64,000 nt of DNA from Pedobacter arcticus A12 (GCF_000302595.1 NZ_JH947126.1:525223-589222), one strand, 5' to 3'; positions 1 through 9,933 are shown, counted from the first letter of the stretch. Made by a program: numbers and translations. The notes: generated by a model not told the origin, from the letters alone.

Positions 1-220
1 GAAAAAGCTTCAGAATTACACAGCTACTTTTCAGTCTATTGTTGCAGAACAAGATAAAAAGGAACAAGACCGTATGGGGCTGGGTGTAAAAGTGAGATCT
101 ATTCTTGTAAATCTTGGTGCACTAACCATAGATGAGCTCTATACACAAGCAGATATACAAGAGGGCATCAAAAAAAACAAAGCAGGCAGGAAATTCTATT
201 ACCCGAAAGAAATTCAGTAG
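1..220 (+). CDS. C-terminal end of an unidentified protein (partial)
   Basis: An open frame runs from the window edge (first full codon at base 2) to a TAG at 218-220, giving about 72 residues that end in YYPKEIQ. The fragment is charged, lysine-rich and has no motif I recognise. It lies 64 bases before a secreted toroid-type enzyme and a sulfatase on the same strand, so it could be another member of a polysaccharide-degradation operon, but that is context only. The N-terminal part and the function are outside the window. Confidence 0.6.
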   Translation, partial: KKLQNYTATFQSIVAEQDKKEQDRMGLGVKVRSILVNLGALTIDELYTQADIQEGIKKNKAGRKFYYPKEIQ

Positions 221-284
221 GTGATTATGATATTGCCAACAGATGATATCAGTTTATTTATTATAAAAATAATTGATAGATATT

Positions 285-2186
285 ATGAAATCGAAAATAA
301 ATAATAAGATGAAACCGTTCGCTTTTTTTCTATTTATCATTTCAATCAGCAATGTATCGGCACAGGTGAATACATACCAGGCTACCTTAAGGTCTTTGTG
401 TGATGTGCTACTCACCACTCAAATAAACTCCCCTACCGACCCTAATTTTGGCGCTTTAGTTTGTCCGTCCGTAAATCCTGATGATCATCCTATACACTCC
501 CGTTCAGCGGAGGCAGTTTATCCGTTTTCAGTAGCTTATAAACTTACCAATAAACCAGAATATCGGGATGCGGCGATTAAATTAGGTAATTGGCTGATAA
601 AAAACCAGGATCTTCGCGGTGAGAAAAAAGGAGGATGGAGCGAAAGTTGGCCAGATCCCCAACAAAAAGGTTGGTATGGAACTACTACAGATCAATTGAT
701 ATCGCTAGCCGGCTCATATGCAATTTTAAAGCCTTGGTTAAGTCCAGCCGAAATTAACGAATGGAATTATGCCATGACGCTGGCTGCCGATTATATTGTT
801 AGAACATTTCCAATCGGGAATGTAAACTATAACCCCACAGGTGCTGCTACTTTACTATACACTTACCACGTTACCGATAAACCAAAACAAATATGGTTGC
901 TAAAAGCAGACTCGTTAATGAACAGCAGTACATTAAATCAAATTACCGCTGATAACCTTTTACATGGCGAAGGAAAAGGCGTTGACGAGGGTTATAATAT
1001 TGCGCAAAGCATTGGTTATATCGCTCTTTACGCTATCTTAAAAAATGATTTAAAAATTAAAAGAATTGCTGCCGACCTACTTAAAACACATAGCTTATTC
1101 GTTTACCCCAACGGATCTGTTGATAACTCTTGGGGAACCCGATCTTTTAAGTGGAATTACGAAAGTGGAACAAAAACTGCACCCGGTGTTTATTTCAGTT
1201 TCGCCTTACTGGCAGATATGGACCCAGAATTCGAAAAGCTCGGTTTACGATGCTTGAACTATTTAAATACTCAATCCCTGCAAAATGGCTGGATTGGTTA
1301 TGGTCCAAGCGCAATAAACCACATAAGCACTTCGCCACCCTGCAATTACAGTACTTTTGCTAGAGCACAAAGTATTGCCTTAGCCATAGAATACGGTTCA
1401 AAGTCGAAAACACAGCGTGAGTCTTCCTTAAACACCCAAACAGATAGCTGGTATAAATTTTTCCCTGATATTAAAGTTGCCGTTATCCGTACACCTAAAA
1501 TGATGGCTACTGTTTCTGCATACGGCGAAATAAGAAGATATCCTCGCGAATCTGTTTGTAGAGGTGGAAGTGTCACCAATTTATGGTATGATGGATTTGG
1601 AGCGAATGGCTTTTTACAGTCTTCATCCACTTCCGTGTATCAAAGAATTGAGGAAATGCACATGCCCATTGAAACTGAGCTTCTGCCCCTTACACCACGG
1701 GTCGAATTTAACCAAGACACTAACCTTTATTCAAATTTATTCGAAGCAGAAGCTTCCATGGATGTATCCAAAGAAGCTGATCATATTAAAGTACTAACTA
1801 TTGGAAATATGCAGACCATCAAGGGCTCTAAATCTGATGTTAGATACAACATAATAAACCGCTTTTATAATACGCATTTGGTAAAAGAAATAACTTTAAA
1901 TGGAACCCAACAAAATTATCGCATTATCGAACCTATTGTAAAAAGTGAAGGATCAACATTTCATCTAAAAAACCGCCGTACTGTTATCATCAAATCGGCT
2001 TCATCAAAAAATGAGTGGAAACTAAAAATATTAAGCAGCACCGCACCATACAAAATAGTATTAGGCGTAGATGAAGATAAATATTGGTCGCCGTTTCCTG
2101 GTGTAGAAGCATATCCAATTACCATTAACTTTACTACGGCTTCTGATAAACCTCAGACCATAAAAATATCTCTGGGTAAAAAATAA
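285..2186 (+). CDS. Putative secreted (alpha/alpha)-toroid polysaccharide-degrading enzyme
   Basis: About 633 residues. The N-terminus has a basic stretch, a hydrophobic core (PFAFFLFIISISNVSA) and a likely signal-peptidase site before QVN, so the protein is exported. Residues about 60-370 are helical with repeated W/Y/G-rich segments (GGWSESWPD, GWYGTTTDQ, SWGTRSFKWNYES), like the (alpha/alpha) toroid domains of polysaccharide lyases and unsaturated-uronidase-type enzymes. The last 250 residues look beta-rich, as in heparinase II/III-type lyases. I cannot assign a CAZy family. ATG at 285 was chosen; ATG 309 would give a shorter signal peptide and an upstream TTG at 273 is less likely. It is 5 bases ahead of a sulfatase, so the two probably act together on a sulfated glycan. 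Confidence 0.6.
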   Translation: MKSKINNKMKPFAFFLFIISISNVSAQVNTYQATLRSLCDVLLTTQINSPTDPNFGALVCPSVNPDDHPIHSRSAEAVYPFSVAYKLTNKPEYRDAAIKLGNWLIKNQDLRGEKKGGWSESWPDPQQKGWYGTTTDQLISLAGSYAILKPWLSPAEINEWNYAMTLAADYIVRTFPIGNVNYNPTGAATLLYTYHVTDKPKQIWLLKADSLMNSSTLNQITADNLLHGEGKGVDEGYNIAQSIGYIALYAILKNDLKIKRIAADLLKTHSLFVYPNGSVDNSWGTRSFKWNYESGTKTAPGVYFSFALLADMDPEFEKLGLRCLNYLNTQSLQNGWIGYGPSAINHISTSPPCNYSTFARAQSIALAIEYGSKSKTQRESSLNTQTDSWYKFFPDIKVAVIRTPKMMATVSAYGEIRRYPRESVCRGGSVTNLWYDGFGANGFLQSSSTSVYQRIEEMHMPIETELLPLTPRVEFNQDTNLYSNLFEAEASMDVSKEADHIKVLTIGNMQTIKGSKSDVRYNIINRFYNTHLVKEITLNGTQQNYRIIEPIVKSEGSTFHLKNRRTVIIKSASSKNEWKLKILSSTAPYKIVLGVDEDKYWSPFPGVEAYPITINFTTASDKPQTIKISLGKK

Positions 2187-2191
2187 AAATC

Positions 2192-3799
2192 ATGATTATA
2201 AGACCCAAAATAACATGGCTAGCTTGTTTACTAGTTTTAATTACAAATAGTTTTGTAACCCTTGCTCAAAAATCAAATAAACCCAATATTCTATTTATTG
2301 CGATTGATGATTTAAAGCCTGTTTTAGGATGCTATGGCGACCAGCTAATTAAAACACCCAATATTGACCGCTTGGCTAAACGAGGAACCGTTTTTAAAAG
2401 TAATTATTGTCAGCAAGCCATCTGTGGACCAACCAGAGCAAGTATTATGACCGGAATGCGTCCGGATGTAACTAAAATATGGGATCTCAAAACAAGAATG
2501 CGAGATGTTAATCCAGATATACTTACCATCCCACAATATTTTGCTAGTCAAGGCTACTCAACTCAAGCCATTGGTAAAATTTACGATCCACGGTGCGTAG
2601 ATGAATATCTGGATAAGCCAAGTTGGACCGTTCCGCATTACAGAACGGACAAAAAATATTACGCTGTCTCTACAGGTGAGCCCGTTTTAAATTATTACCA
2701 GGCTAAAGAAACTAAAGCTATTGTTGAAAAGCGGAGAAGCGATTCTCCTGAAAAATATTTAACCGACAAAGATTTATTAGCTACCATAAGACCGTCAATG
2801 GAAACCGTTGACGTACCTGATAATGCCTACATTGATGGAGCAAATACCCTGCAGGCAATAGATATTTTAAAACAACTCAATCAAAAAGAACAACCATTTT
2901 TTTTCGCGATGGGTTTTTTTAAACCGCACTTACCGTTTAATGCGCCGAAGAAATACTGGGACCTCTACCGCCAAGATGAAATGCCGGTTGCCGAATTTCA
3001 AGAAAAATCCAAAAATGGAGTGGATGTTGCCTATCATAATTCTGGAGAGTTAAGGGCTTACTCGGATATCCCTCCTTTACTCTCTTTCACAGATCAAAAA
3101 GATTTCGGCGTAACCCTACCCTTAAACAGACAAAAGCAATTAATACAAGGATATTACGCTGCGGTTTCATACGTTGATGCTCAAGTTGGAATTTTGCTAA
3201 ACACACTTGATTCATTGGGATTAACTGAAAACACAATTATTGTATTGTGGGGCGATCATGGCTGGCACTTAGGTGATCATAATCTTTGGTGTAAACACTC
3301 CAATTTTGAACAAGCAGCGCACAGCCCTTTAATTTTTTCGGCTCCAAGTATCAAACCTTCATCGACAACTTCTATTTCAGAGTTTGTAGATGTTTTTCCA
3401 ACGCTGTGTAATTTAGCAGGCCTCCCCGTTCCTTCTCATCTTGATGGTAAAAACCTTGTCCCATTAATGCGAAACAATAAAGCGTCGATAAAAAAGTTTG
3501 CCATGAGTCAATATCCGCGGAGTTCAAACGCAGAGGAAACGGAAAGAATGATAGATTCAACTGCTAAAGTGATGGGTTATTCTTTGCGTACAAAAAGGTA
3601 TCGCTACACCATCTGGATGGATAATTTTAGAAGTAACCAACCGTTTAAGGCTTCTTCTGTGGTTGGAGATGAACTATATGATTACCAGAAAGACCCTTTG
3701 GAGAAAGTTAATGTGGTACAAGACAAAGCATATGCTTCAGTTACAAGAAAACTAAAAAAAGCAATGCTTAAATACTTCCGTAGTAAGGAAACAATCTAA
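2192..3799 (+). CDS. Secreted sulfatase, iduronate-2-sulfatase-like
   Basis: 535 residues with a signal peptide ending near TLAQ. PNILFIAIDD (31-40) supplies the two metal-binding aspartates. CGPTR (78-82) is the CxPxR sulfatase signature, in which Cys78 must be oxidised to formylglycine by a maturase that is not in this window. WGDHGWHLGDH and the following KHSNFE carry further metal and sulfate ligands. The CGPTR context, the WDLKTRMRD segment and overall length resemble iduronate-2-sulfatases of family S1 more than generic arylsulfatases. It probably removes ester sulfate from a polysaccharide in the periplasm. It is co-transcribed with the preceding secreted enzyme. Substrate is not determined by sequence alone. 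Confidence 0.88.
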   Translation: MIIRPKITWLACLLVLITNSFVTLAQKSNKPNILFIAIDDLKPVLGCYGDQLIKTPNIDRLAKRGTVFKSNYCQQAICGPTRASIMTGMRPDVTKIWDLKTRMRDVNPDILTIPQYFASQGYSTQAIGKIYDPRCVDEYLDKPSWTVPHYRTDKKYYAVSTGEPVLNYYQAKETKAIVEKRRSDSPEKYLTDKDLLATIRPSMETVDVPDNAYIDGANTLQAIDILKQLNQKEQPFFFAMGFFKPHLPFNAPKKYWDLYRQDEMPVAEFQEKSKNGVDVAYHNSGELRAYSDIPPLLSFTDQKDFGVTLPLNRQKQLIQGYYAAVSYVDAQVGILLNTLDSLGLTENTIIVLWGDHGWHLGDHNLWCKHSNFEQAAHSPLIFSAPSIKPSSTTSISEFVDVFPTLCNLAGLPVPSHLDGKNLVPLMRNNKASIKKFAMSQYPRSSNAEETERMIDSTAKVMGYSLRTKRYRYTIWMDNFRSNQPFKASSVVGDELYDYQKDPLEKVNVVQDKAYASVTRKLKKAMLKYFRSKETI

Positions 3800-3986
3800 A
3801 AATTGGTTTCATTGTTGTTTAAGCTACGCAAAAAACGAGTTATTTCTCTTCAGAAAGATGACTCTATAAACCCTTTTATTGCTGGATAGACTCTACTACA
3901 ACAGTTAATATGGTTCTGTTAAACAGACTAGCCTTATTTCATAAACTGCGAATAATGGTTTGCTAGAATAATTTCCTACTAAACAG

Positions 3987-4015
3987 AAAAGGTTTTGCAG
4001 ATTGCAAAACCTTTT
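3987..4015. terminator. Bidirectional intrinsic terminator between sulfatase and susD
   Basis: A perfect 13-bp inverted repeat, AAAAGGTTTTGCA / TGCAAAACCTTTT, with a 3-base loop. A/T runs lie on both sides, so it can stop transcription from both converging genes. The remaining 3800-3986 holds nothing else I can recognise. Confidence 0.8.
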
Positions 4016-4037
4016 CTCTTTGTAAACCTTTCTAATA

Positions 4038-5615
4038 TTAAGGGTTCCACCAAAGTTTTGTAGTTACTTTATCCGGACCTCCTAGTTTAGCTATACCAGA
4101 CGCTAAGCCATTTGCATTTGAAGACGCTTCAATAGGTGGATAAGTAAGTCTTTTGATACTCGTTGGGTCACTAGCAGGTGCATCTATATTATCTGAATTT
4201 AAGCGAGGGTACAATCTCGGAAAACCTGTTCTCCTAACCTCTGCCCAAGCTTCTTGTCCGTATGGATAAAGTGCCAACCACTTTTGAGTAGCTATTTGTT
4301 CTCGCTGTACAGGTTCAGTACTTCCAAAAGCAACTGGAGTGCCTACCATTCCAGGTGTGCTGTAAATATCACCCAAAGCGGCTGGTGTAGTTGTACCTGC
4401 TTTATAAGTGCTAATTACGCTGGCATCGGTAACTCCCCATTGTGCCATAGACGCATCAATACCTTGTTGGTAATAAGTTTGCACAGTTAACGACCCGGTA
4501 TTCCAGTTATTTAACTTTGCTTCAGCAAGCAGCAAAAGGGTTTCTGATGCAGTAAAAATTTTCCATGGAGCAACACCACGATTAGCAAAACCAAACGAAG
4601 AATTAATATTACTATTATTTGCAACCGCGTTTTGTGCAATTCCTAGCTGAACCTGTGACAAACCATTTCTGATGCCTTTATAAGTCCCTGAACTTGTTGG
4701 GTCAAAAAACTTTTGTAAACGAGGGTCGTTATAGCCTTTTAATACACTTTCCATTGCAGCACTCATCCTAAACTCATTAAATGATGATATGGATGCAGTA
4801 AGGTTAGGTGTTGAAGAACTAACTTTCATAAATGCATTATCAGCATTGGTGATAATCATTCCTCCCGCTGCTGCAACCGCAGCCTCAGCTTGTTGTTTAC
4901 CTAGCGCAGGTGCTTTTTTAGAAACCCTGATAGCGGCTCTTAACCAAAGAGAATTACAGAATTTTGTCCATTTCTTTACATCGCCACCGTAAATAAGATC
5001 GCCTTTTTCAAAAAATTTAGTCGGACCGCTGTAGGCAGATAAAGTTGCATTGGCTTCTTTCAGTAATTTAAAGAAATCATTGTAAATATCTTCTTGGCTA
5101 TCATACATAACTTCGGTTTCGCCATTACCTGCTTGAAAATACGGAATAGCGCCAAAATTATCTGTCACGGGCATAAACATGTAAACTTTCCAAACTTTTG
5201 CAATAGCATGTTTGATGGGATCTTGCAATGGACCACCATCTTTAGTTTGCTCCATAACCACACTCAATTGAGCGTTAGCATTGCTGTAAAAATGCACCCA
5301 GCCGTAATCAAGCCAGCTACCTACCATTACATTCCGGTCTGATTCTGCCGATTGAGAAGTGTTTGCAAAGTATTGCGCCTGTGCATCCGAATAACGATGA
5401 GAGAAACGCTGATATGATGTAGCTCCAGCATTGGTGGTATTTAAACCAAAAACACCTCTGTATTGTGCGGCTGAAAACAAATATTCAAGCGTTGCATTAT
5501 CAACCGTAGAAATTTTAGTTTTATTGGTATTTAAATCCTCGAAGTTTTTAGTACATGAAAGGAGTACGGTTGCCATAAGCAACGCACTCAACGTGTTTTT
5601 TATATAAGATCTCAT
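4038..5615 (-). CDS. SusD/RagB-family nutrient-binding outer-membrane lipoprotein
   Basis: 525 residues. A type II signal peptide ends in LLSC with lipidated Cys21, and the sequence then reads TKNFEDLNTNKT, the usual SusD start. The pattern of GSWLDYGWVHFYSNANAQL, KVWKVYMFMPVTDNFGAIPYF and a helical TPR-like body fits the SusD-like_2 subfamily. It sits on the cell surface as a lid over its SusC partner and captures the ligand. The gene is 32 bases downstream of susC on the same strand. The ligand is unknown; this subfamily is not restricted to glycans, so a link to the neighbouring sulfatase is unproven. Confidence 0.92.
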   Translation of the reverse strand: MRSYIKNTLSALLMATVLLSCTKNFEDLNTNKTKISTVDNATLEYLFSAAQYRGVFGLNTTNAGATSYQRFSHRYSDAQAQYFANTSQSAESDRNVMVGSWLDYGWVHFYSNANAQLSVVMEQTKDGGPLQDPIKHAIAKVWKVYMFMPVTDNFGAIPYFQAGNGETEVMYDSQEDIYNDFFKLLKEANATLSAYSGPTKFFEKGDLIYGGDVKKWTKFCNSLWLRAAIRVSKKAPALGKQQAEAAVAAAGGMIITNADNAFMKVSSSTPNLTASISSFNEFRMSAAMESVLKGYNDPRLQKFFDPTSSGTYKGIRNGLSQVQLGIAQNAVANNSNINSSFGFANRGVAPWKIFTASETLLLLAEAKLNNWNTGSLTVQTYYQQGIDASMAQWGVTDASVISTYKAGTTTPAALGDIYSTPGMVGTPVAFGSTEPVQREQIATQKWLALYPYGQEAWAEVRRTGFPRLYPRLNSDNIDAPASDPTSIKRLTYPPIEASSNANGLASGIAKLGGPDKVTTKLWWNP

Positions 5616-5647
5616 TTTGTATGAATTATTTTTCGGGTATGATAATA

Positions 5648-8600
5648 TTAAAAAGAAAGATTTAGAGATAATCCGAAACTACGCGTAGTTGGTGGCGAAA
5701 AAGCTTCAATACCTACTGTTGAATTTCCACTTCCAATTACTTGTTCAGGGTCAAAGCCATCAGCCTTGTTTAACAAAAAGAATAAATTACGGCCTGTAAG
5801 GGAAATACTAGCCGATTGAAACGGCGTTCCGTTCACTAACTTACCGCTTAAGTTATACCCAAGCACAAATTCTCTTAACCTAATATTAGACGCATCATAA
5901 GTAAACACTTCACCGGCTGGCGTATTTTTTCCACCAACTTTTTTCCAGTACTGCTCTGCAGTAATCTGCTTAGTGTTTTGAGTACCGTTAGCAAGCACAC
6001 CGTCAAACACAAATCCATCTCTGTTTTCTGCTGTTTTTGCTGCAACTCCATCAGCGTAAATATTAGCATTGGTAAACGATGAAACCACACCTCCCATGCG
6101 GGCGCTGATTACAAAACTTGTATAAAAACTTTTATAGGAGAACTTATTGATTAAACTTCCAGTCCAATCTGGACGGGTGTTCCCTACATATACATTCTGT
6201 GCACCACTAATCATTGGAAGACCGTTACCATCAACCATAATTTGACCAGTTGCGTTACGTATATAACCACGGCTATATAACTCACCAAAAGGTTTGCCCT
6301 TTACGATCTTAACGCTATTCATAAAATCTCCACCAGTTGTAAGTAGAAACTCGTTTAGCGTTGGGGATATCTCTAACACTTTATTATTGTTTTTCGCATA
6401 ATTAACTGCAACATCCCATTTAAAACTCTTGGTCTTTACTGGTGTGCCGTTTAGCGTTACTTCAATACCATCGTTTTTGATATTACCTGCGTTAATGTAT
6501 TGACTAGCCCAACCAGAACCAGCTGGAAGTGTTATGGCTAACAATTGATTTTTAGAGTTACTATTGTACCAAGTAAAATCAAAACCCAAGCGGTTGTTAA
6601 AAAACTTAGCTTCTAAACCCACCTCTTGAGCAGTGGTAATTTCAGGTTTTAGTCCCGGTATAGGTTTTGAAGGATCTCTACCAATTGTAACGCTGTTACC
6701 ACCCTGAAAAGAAGTATACGTTTGAGAAAGGTTATACGGGTCGGCATCATTACCTGTTTGCGCAACAGAGCCTCTCACTTTAGCAAAGCTGATAAAGTTT
6801 GGTAAACGAAAGATATCGGACACTACACTGCTAATACCCGCCGACGGGAAAAAATAACTATTATTTTCTTTCGGCAACGTTGATGACCAGTCGTTTCTAC
6901 CAGTAAGCGTTAAAGTTAAATAATCCTTATACGTTAAATCTGTTGTTAAGTAAATAGCCTGTTTCTCCTTCTGATAAATATCTCTTGTGGGAGTTGATAA
7001 GGGAGTATTACCTACTGTAAATACGTTTTCGATGATTAAACTATTGTTTCGCGTACCAGTACTAATAATATTATTTTTTTGAATGTTACCGCCAAAGTTT
7101 GCACTCAAGTTAAAGTCTTTTGATAAGCTTTTATTGTAAGAAAATAAGATGTCGTGATTAACTTCTCTAACATCTCTTCTACTAAGCTGATAGTCTCCAA
7201 GTGGCGCAATTGTATAAGTATCGTTGTAAAACTTAAATTCACCATCGTCGTTATAGCTATCAATACCCGAACGTAACATTACATTTAATACTGGGGAAAT
7301 TTTATAAGTTAACGATGCGAATCCTGTTATTCTGTTTCTTTCTTCATCAGACAGATTTCGATTTTTTGTCCAGTATGGATTTGCACCCCCAGTGGCTCCA
7401 GGATTCCAATAGTTTTGACGTAAAAACCCAGAACCGGTTAGGTAATCGTAATTTAAAAGGTTTTCGGGATCAATATTTCGTGGCACCCTGTATATACCAA
7501 GATTAGGATTATCATTTCCGCCACCAATAGCTTGTCTGTTTGCAATTTGTTGATTTAGGTAAGTAGCTTTTACATCAGCAGTAAACCGTTCGCCAAGCTT
7601 TCCGCTGGCTCTTAGGTTAAAATTATTACGGGTTAAAGTATTATTATCAATTATACCCGTAGCATCTGTGTTGGTATACGAGAAATAAACCTGTGCCTGC
7701 TCTGAACCAGCATTTAACGCGATACTATTCACTAGGTTAGTACCGTTGCTGTAAAAATCTTTGTAATTATCCGGATGCGCAATATAGCTGTTTGTTTTTC
7801 CGGCATCGGCTGGGTCATTGCTCCAAGTTGGTACCATTCTTCCATCTAATTTTGGACCCCAGCTTTGTTCGTTTGTGGTACTAAAAACTCCAGAAGCGCC
7901 CTGTCCGTACTCATTCTGAAATTTTTGCAAGAAAATTGGCTGTTCAACTTGCAAACCGCCAGTATAACTTATACCAACGCCTTTGCGTTGTTTCCCCTTT
8001 TTTGTAGTAATAATAATTGCCCCGTTAGAAGCCCTACTTCCATACAATGCGGTTGCTGAGGCACCTTTTAAAACGTTGATAGACTCTATATCATCAGGGT
8101 TTAAACTGGAAATACCATCGCCCGAGTCTCTTCCTCCGCTATTCACACGAGTAGCTTGAGTGCTCGAGTTATCAATTGGTACGCCATCAACTACCATTAA
8201 CGCTTGGTTATTACCACTTATAGATCGGTCGCCACGTAAAGTAACTCTTGAAGAACCGCCTAATCCAGAGGAAGAACGAACAACATCAAGCCCTGCCACC
8301 TTTCCGGTGAGCGAGTTTACTACGTTCAACTCTCTAGCTTTTGTAAGTTCATCAGTACCTACTGTTTGCGTAGCGTAAACAAGGGTTTTTGTTTTTTTGG
8401 TGATGCCTAATGCGGTAACTACTACTTCATTAAGTGCCTTAACATCATCAACAAGTACAACAGAAATAGTGTTGCCATTTGCCTTTTTCTCTTGTTGGAT
8501 AAATCCGATATAAGAAAAAACCAATGTTGATCCTGACGGGGCATTGATAGAGAAAGCTCCATTTAGATCTGATACGGTTGCGCTTTTACCGTCTTTTACG

Positions 8601-8719
8601 GTAACAGAAACGCCTGGCAGAGGTGTTTGTTTTTCATCTATAACCTTGCCCTTGATTTGAGCAAGCACAATTACTGACATACAACAAAGCCCTAGCAATA
8701 AGGTTAGTTTTTTTTTCAT
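5648..8719 (-). CDS. SusC/RagA-family TonB-linked outer-membrane transporter
   Basis: 1023 residues. A signal peptide (to about residue 20, VLAQ) is followed by a carboxypeptidase-regulatory-like domain (about 22-97, beginning IKGKVIDEKQTPLPGV), a plug domain (about 115-230, with the typical VVDGVPIDN and INVLKGASATALYGSRASNGAIIITTK-type core), and a 22-strand barrel ending in SFGLSLNLSF with a terminal Phe. It imports the ligand caught by SusD, using TonB energy. No sigma/anti-sigma (FecI/FecR) or hybrid two-component gene is adjacent. Start at ATG 8719. It is encoded divergently from nothing: the upstream 400 bases are non-coding. Confidence 0.95.
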   Translation of the reverse strand: MKKKLTLLLGLCCMSVIVLAQIKGKVIDEKQTPLPGVSVTVKDGKSATVSDLNGAFSINAPSGSTLVFSYIGFIQQEKKANGNTISVVLVDDVKALNEVVVTALGITKKTKTLVYATQTVGTDELTKARELNVVNSLTGKVAGLDVVRSSSGLGGSSRVTLRGDRSISGNNQALMVVDGVPIDNSSTQATRVNSGGRDSGDGISSLNPDDIESINVLKGASATALYGSRASNGAIIITTKKGKQRKGVGISYTGGLQVEQPIFLQKFQNEYGQGASGVFSTTNEQSWGPKLDGRMVPTWSNDPADAGKTNSYIAHPDNYKDFYSNGTNLVNSIALNAGSEQAQVYFSYTNTDATGIIDNNTLTRNNFNLRASGKLGERFTADVKATYLNQQIANRQAIGGGNDNPNLGIYRVPRNIDPENLLNYDYLTGSGFLRQNYWNPGATGGANPYWTKNRNLSDEERNRITGFASLTYKISPVLNVMLRSGIDSYNDDGEFKFYNDTYTIAPLGDYQLSRRDVREVNHDILFSYNKSLSKDFNLSANFGGNIQKNNIISTGTRNNSLIIENVFTVGNTPLSTPTRDIYQKEKQAIYLTTDLTYKDYLTLTLTGRNDWSSTLPKENNSYFFPSAGISSVVSDIFRLPNFISFAKVRGSVAQTGNDADPYNLSQTYTSFQGGNSVTIGRDPSKPIPGLKPEITTAQEVGLEAKFFNNRLGFDFTWYNSNSKNQLLAITLPAGSGWASQYINAGNIKNDGIEVTLNGTPVKTKSFKWDVAVNYAKNNNKVLEISPTLNEFLLTTGGDFMNSVKIVKGKPFGELYSRGYIRNATGQIMVDGNGLPMISGAQNVYVGNTRPDWTGSLINKFSYKSFYTSFVISARMGGVVSSFTNANIYADGVAAKTAENRDGFVFDGVLANGTQNTKQITAEQYWKKVGGKNTPAGEVFTYDASNIRLREFVLGYNLSGKLVNGTPFQSASISLTGRNLFFLLNKADGFDPEQVIGSGNSTVGIEAFSPPTTRSFGLSLNLSF

Positions 8720-8741
8720 GAATTTTATTAATTGGTTACTC

Positions 8742-8776
8742 CAAACTTATCCAGAAGCAGTCATTTCGTCTTCCAA
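8742..8776 (-). promoter_or_regulatory. Candidate susC promoter
   Basis: On the minus strand TAAGTTTG (8749-8742) matches the Bacteroidota -7 consensus TAnnTTTG, and a TTG lies 24 bases upstream (8776-8774). The spacer is a little longer than the usual 19-21, so the -33 assignment is weak. Confidence 0.35.
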
Positions 8777-9035
8777 TTTTGGTTATTTTAATTTCAATTT
8801 TGACTATATGGCTTTGTAAATACCGTGTTTAAGAGAAATAGAAACAGAAAACATGAATAATCTATCGTGATTATATGCTTAATATATCTTAAGATTGAAA
8901 TTGGTAAAAAAACACAGTTCCTGATTACTGCGTATGGCTTGAGATGCTAGATCGATTTATCCAAATTGAAGCAGATTCAAAACACTTCATATTCAATATA
9001 ACTATGAAATAAGTTTTGCCTAACTCATCTATACG

Positions 9036-9080
9036 AAAAAGTCCCTTAAAAATAATTCTTAGAATTATTTTTAAGGGACT
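9036..9080 (-). terminator. Intrinsic terminator of kdsA
   Basis: Two complementary 20-base arms (9040-9059 and 9061-9080) contain GTCCCTTAAAAA and its complement. On the minus strand the hairpin is followed by a run of T, 40 bases after the kdsA stop. Confidence 0.75.
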
Positions 9081-9120
9081 TTGTTTATTGTTAAATGGTA
9101 CTAAACCGGATATTAAAGAA

Positions 9121-9933
9121 TTAAATCACCGCCTGTCTAACTCTTACCAACTTCTCTAGCAAAACTTCCAATAAATCCAATTGCAACATATTTGCCGCGT
9201 CAGATTTTGCATTTGCTAAATCAGGATGGGTTTCTATAAATAAACCATCAGCCCCAACAGCGATAGCTGCTTTAGCAATGGTTTCAATTAAAGCTGGTTT
9301 TCCACCAGTAATGCCCGAAGCCTGATTTGGTTGCTGTAGAGAGTGTGTACAATCCATAATTACCGGAACGTTGAAAGCCCGCATTTCTGGAATTCCTCTA
9401 AAATCTACAATCAAATCTTGATAACCGAAGGTATTTCCCCTATCCGTTAGTAAAACATTTGGATTCCCGTTTTCGGTGATTTTATCAACCGCATATTTCA
9501 TTGATCCAGCTGACAAAAACTGCCCTTTCTTTACGTTGACAACTTTACCCGTTTTTGCTGCAGCAATCAATAAGTCTGTCTGTCTACACAAGAACGCTGG
9601 GATTTGCAACACATCAACATACGCGGCCGCCATTTCAGCTTCTCCACTTTCGTGAATATCGGTTACTGTTGCAACACCAAATTCTTTTCCAATCTTCTCT
9701 AGAATCATCAATGCTTTTTCATCTCCAATTCCGGTAAAAGAATCTAATCTTGAACGGTTTGCCTTACGGTATGAACCTTTAAAAACGTAGGGAATATTTA
9801 GTTTATCAGTGATTTTTACAATTTTTTCGGCTATTCTAAATGCTATTTCCTCGCCTTCTATTGCACAAGGCCCAGCCATTAAAAAGAAATTATTTGAATC
9901 TGTATTTTTTAGTTTTGGAATGTTTAAGGTCAT
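9121..9933 (-). CDS. kdsA: 3-deoxy-8-phosphooctulonate synthase (Kdo-8-phosphate synthase)
   Basis: 270 residues, the usual length. It condenses arabinose-5-phosphate with phosphoenolpyruvate to Kdo-8-phosphate, the committed step to the Kdo of lipid A/LPS. Motifs: MAGPCAIE near the N-terminus, KGSYRKANRSR (phosphate binding), TDIHE, QIPAFLCRQTDL, LTDRGNTFGY, IMDCTHSLQQP and the late ETHPDLANAKSDAANML. Cys23 in GPCAIE occupies the metal-ligand position that is Asn in the metal-independent E. coli enzyme, so this should be a metal-dependent KdsA. The arabinose-5-phosphate isomerase that supplies its substrate, kdsD, lies 2.4 kb away across recQ. Confidence 0.95.
   Translation of the reverse strand: MTLNIPKLKNTDSNNFFLMAGPCAIEGEEIAFRIAEKIVKITDKLNIPYVFKGSYRKANRSRLDSFTGIGDEKALMILEKIGKEFGVATVTDIHESGEAEMAAAYVDVLQIPAFLCRQTDLLIAAAKTGKVVNVKKGQFLSAGSMKYAVDKITENGNPNVLLTDRGNTFGYQDLIVDFRGIPEMRAFNVPVIMDCTHSLQQPNQASGITGGKPALIETIAKAAIAVGADGLFIETHPDLANAKSDAANMLQLDLLEVLLEKLVRVRQAVI

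Larger units (their letters stand above)
8720..9120. other. Intergenic region between susC and kdsA
   Basis: Four hundred non-coding bases. The susC-proximal end holds a candidate promoter (8742-8776) and the kdsA-proximal end a strong terminator hairpin (9036-9080). Between 8780 and 9035 I see only A/T-rich sequence with no ORF, repeat or conserved structure. Confidence 0.6.

Noticed and set aside
4038-8719. A full polysaccharide utilisation locus spanning sulfatase and SusCD
   Set aside because: The SusCD genes converge on the sulfatase and there is no regulator or further enzyme beside them, so joint function is not supported.
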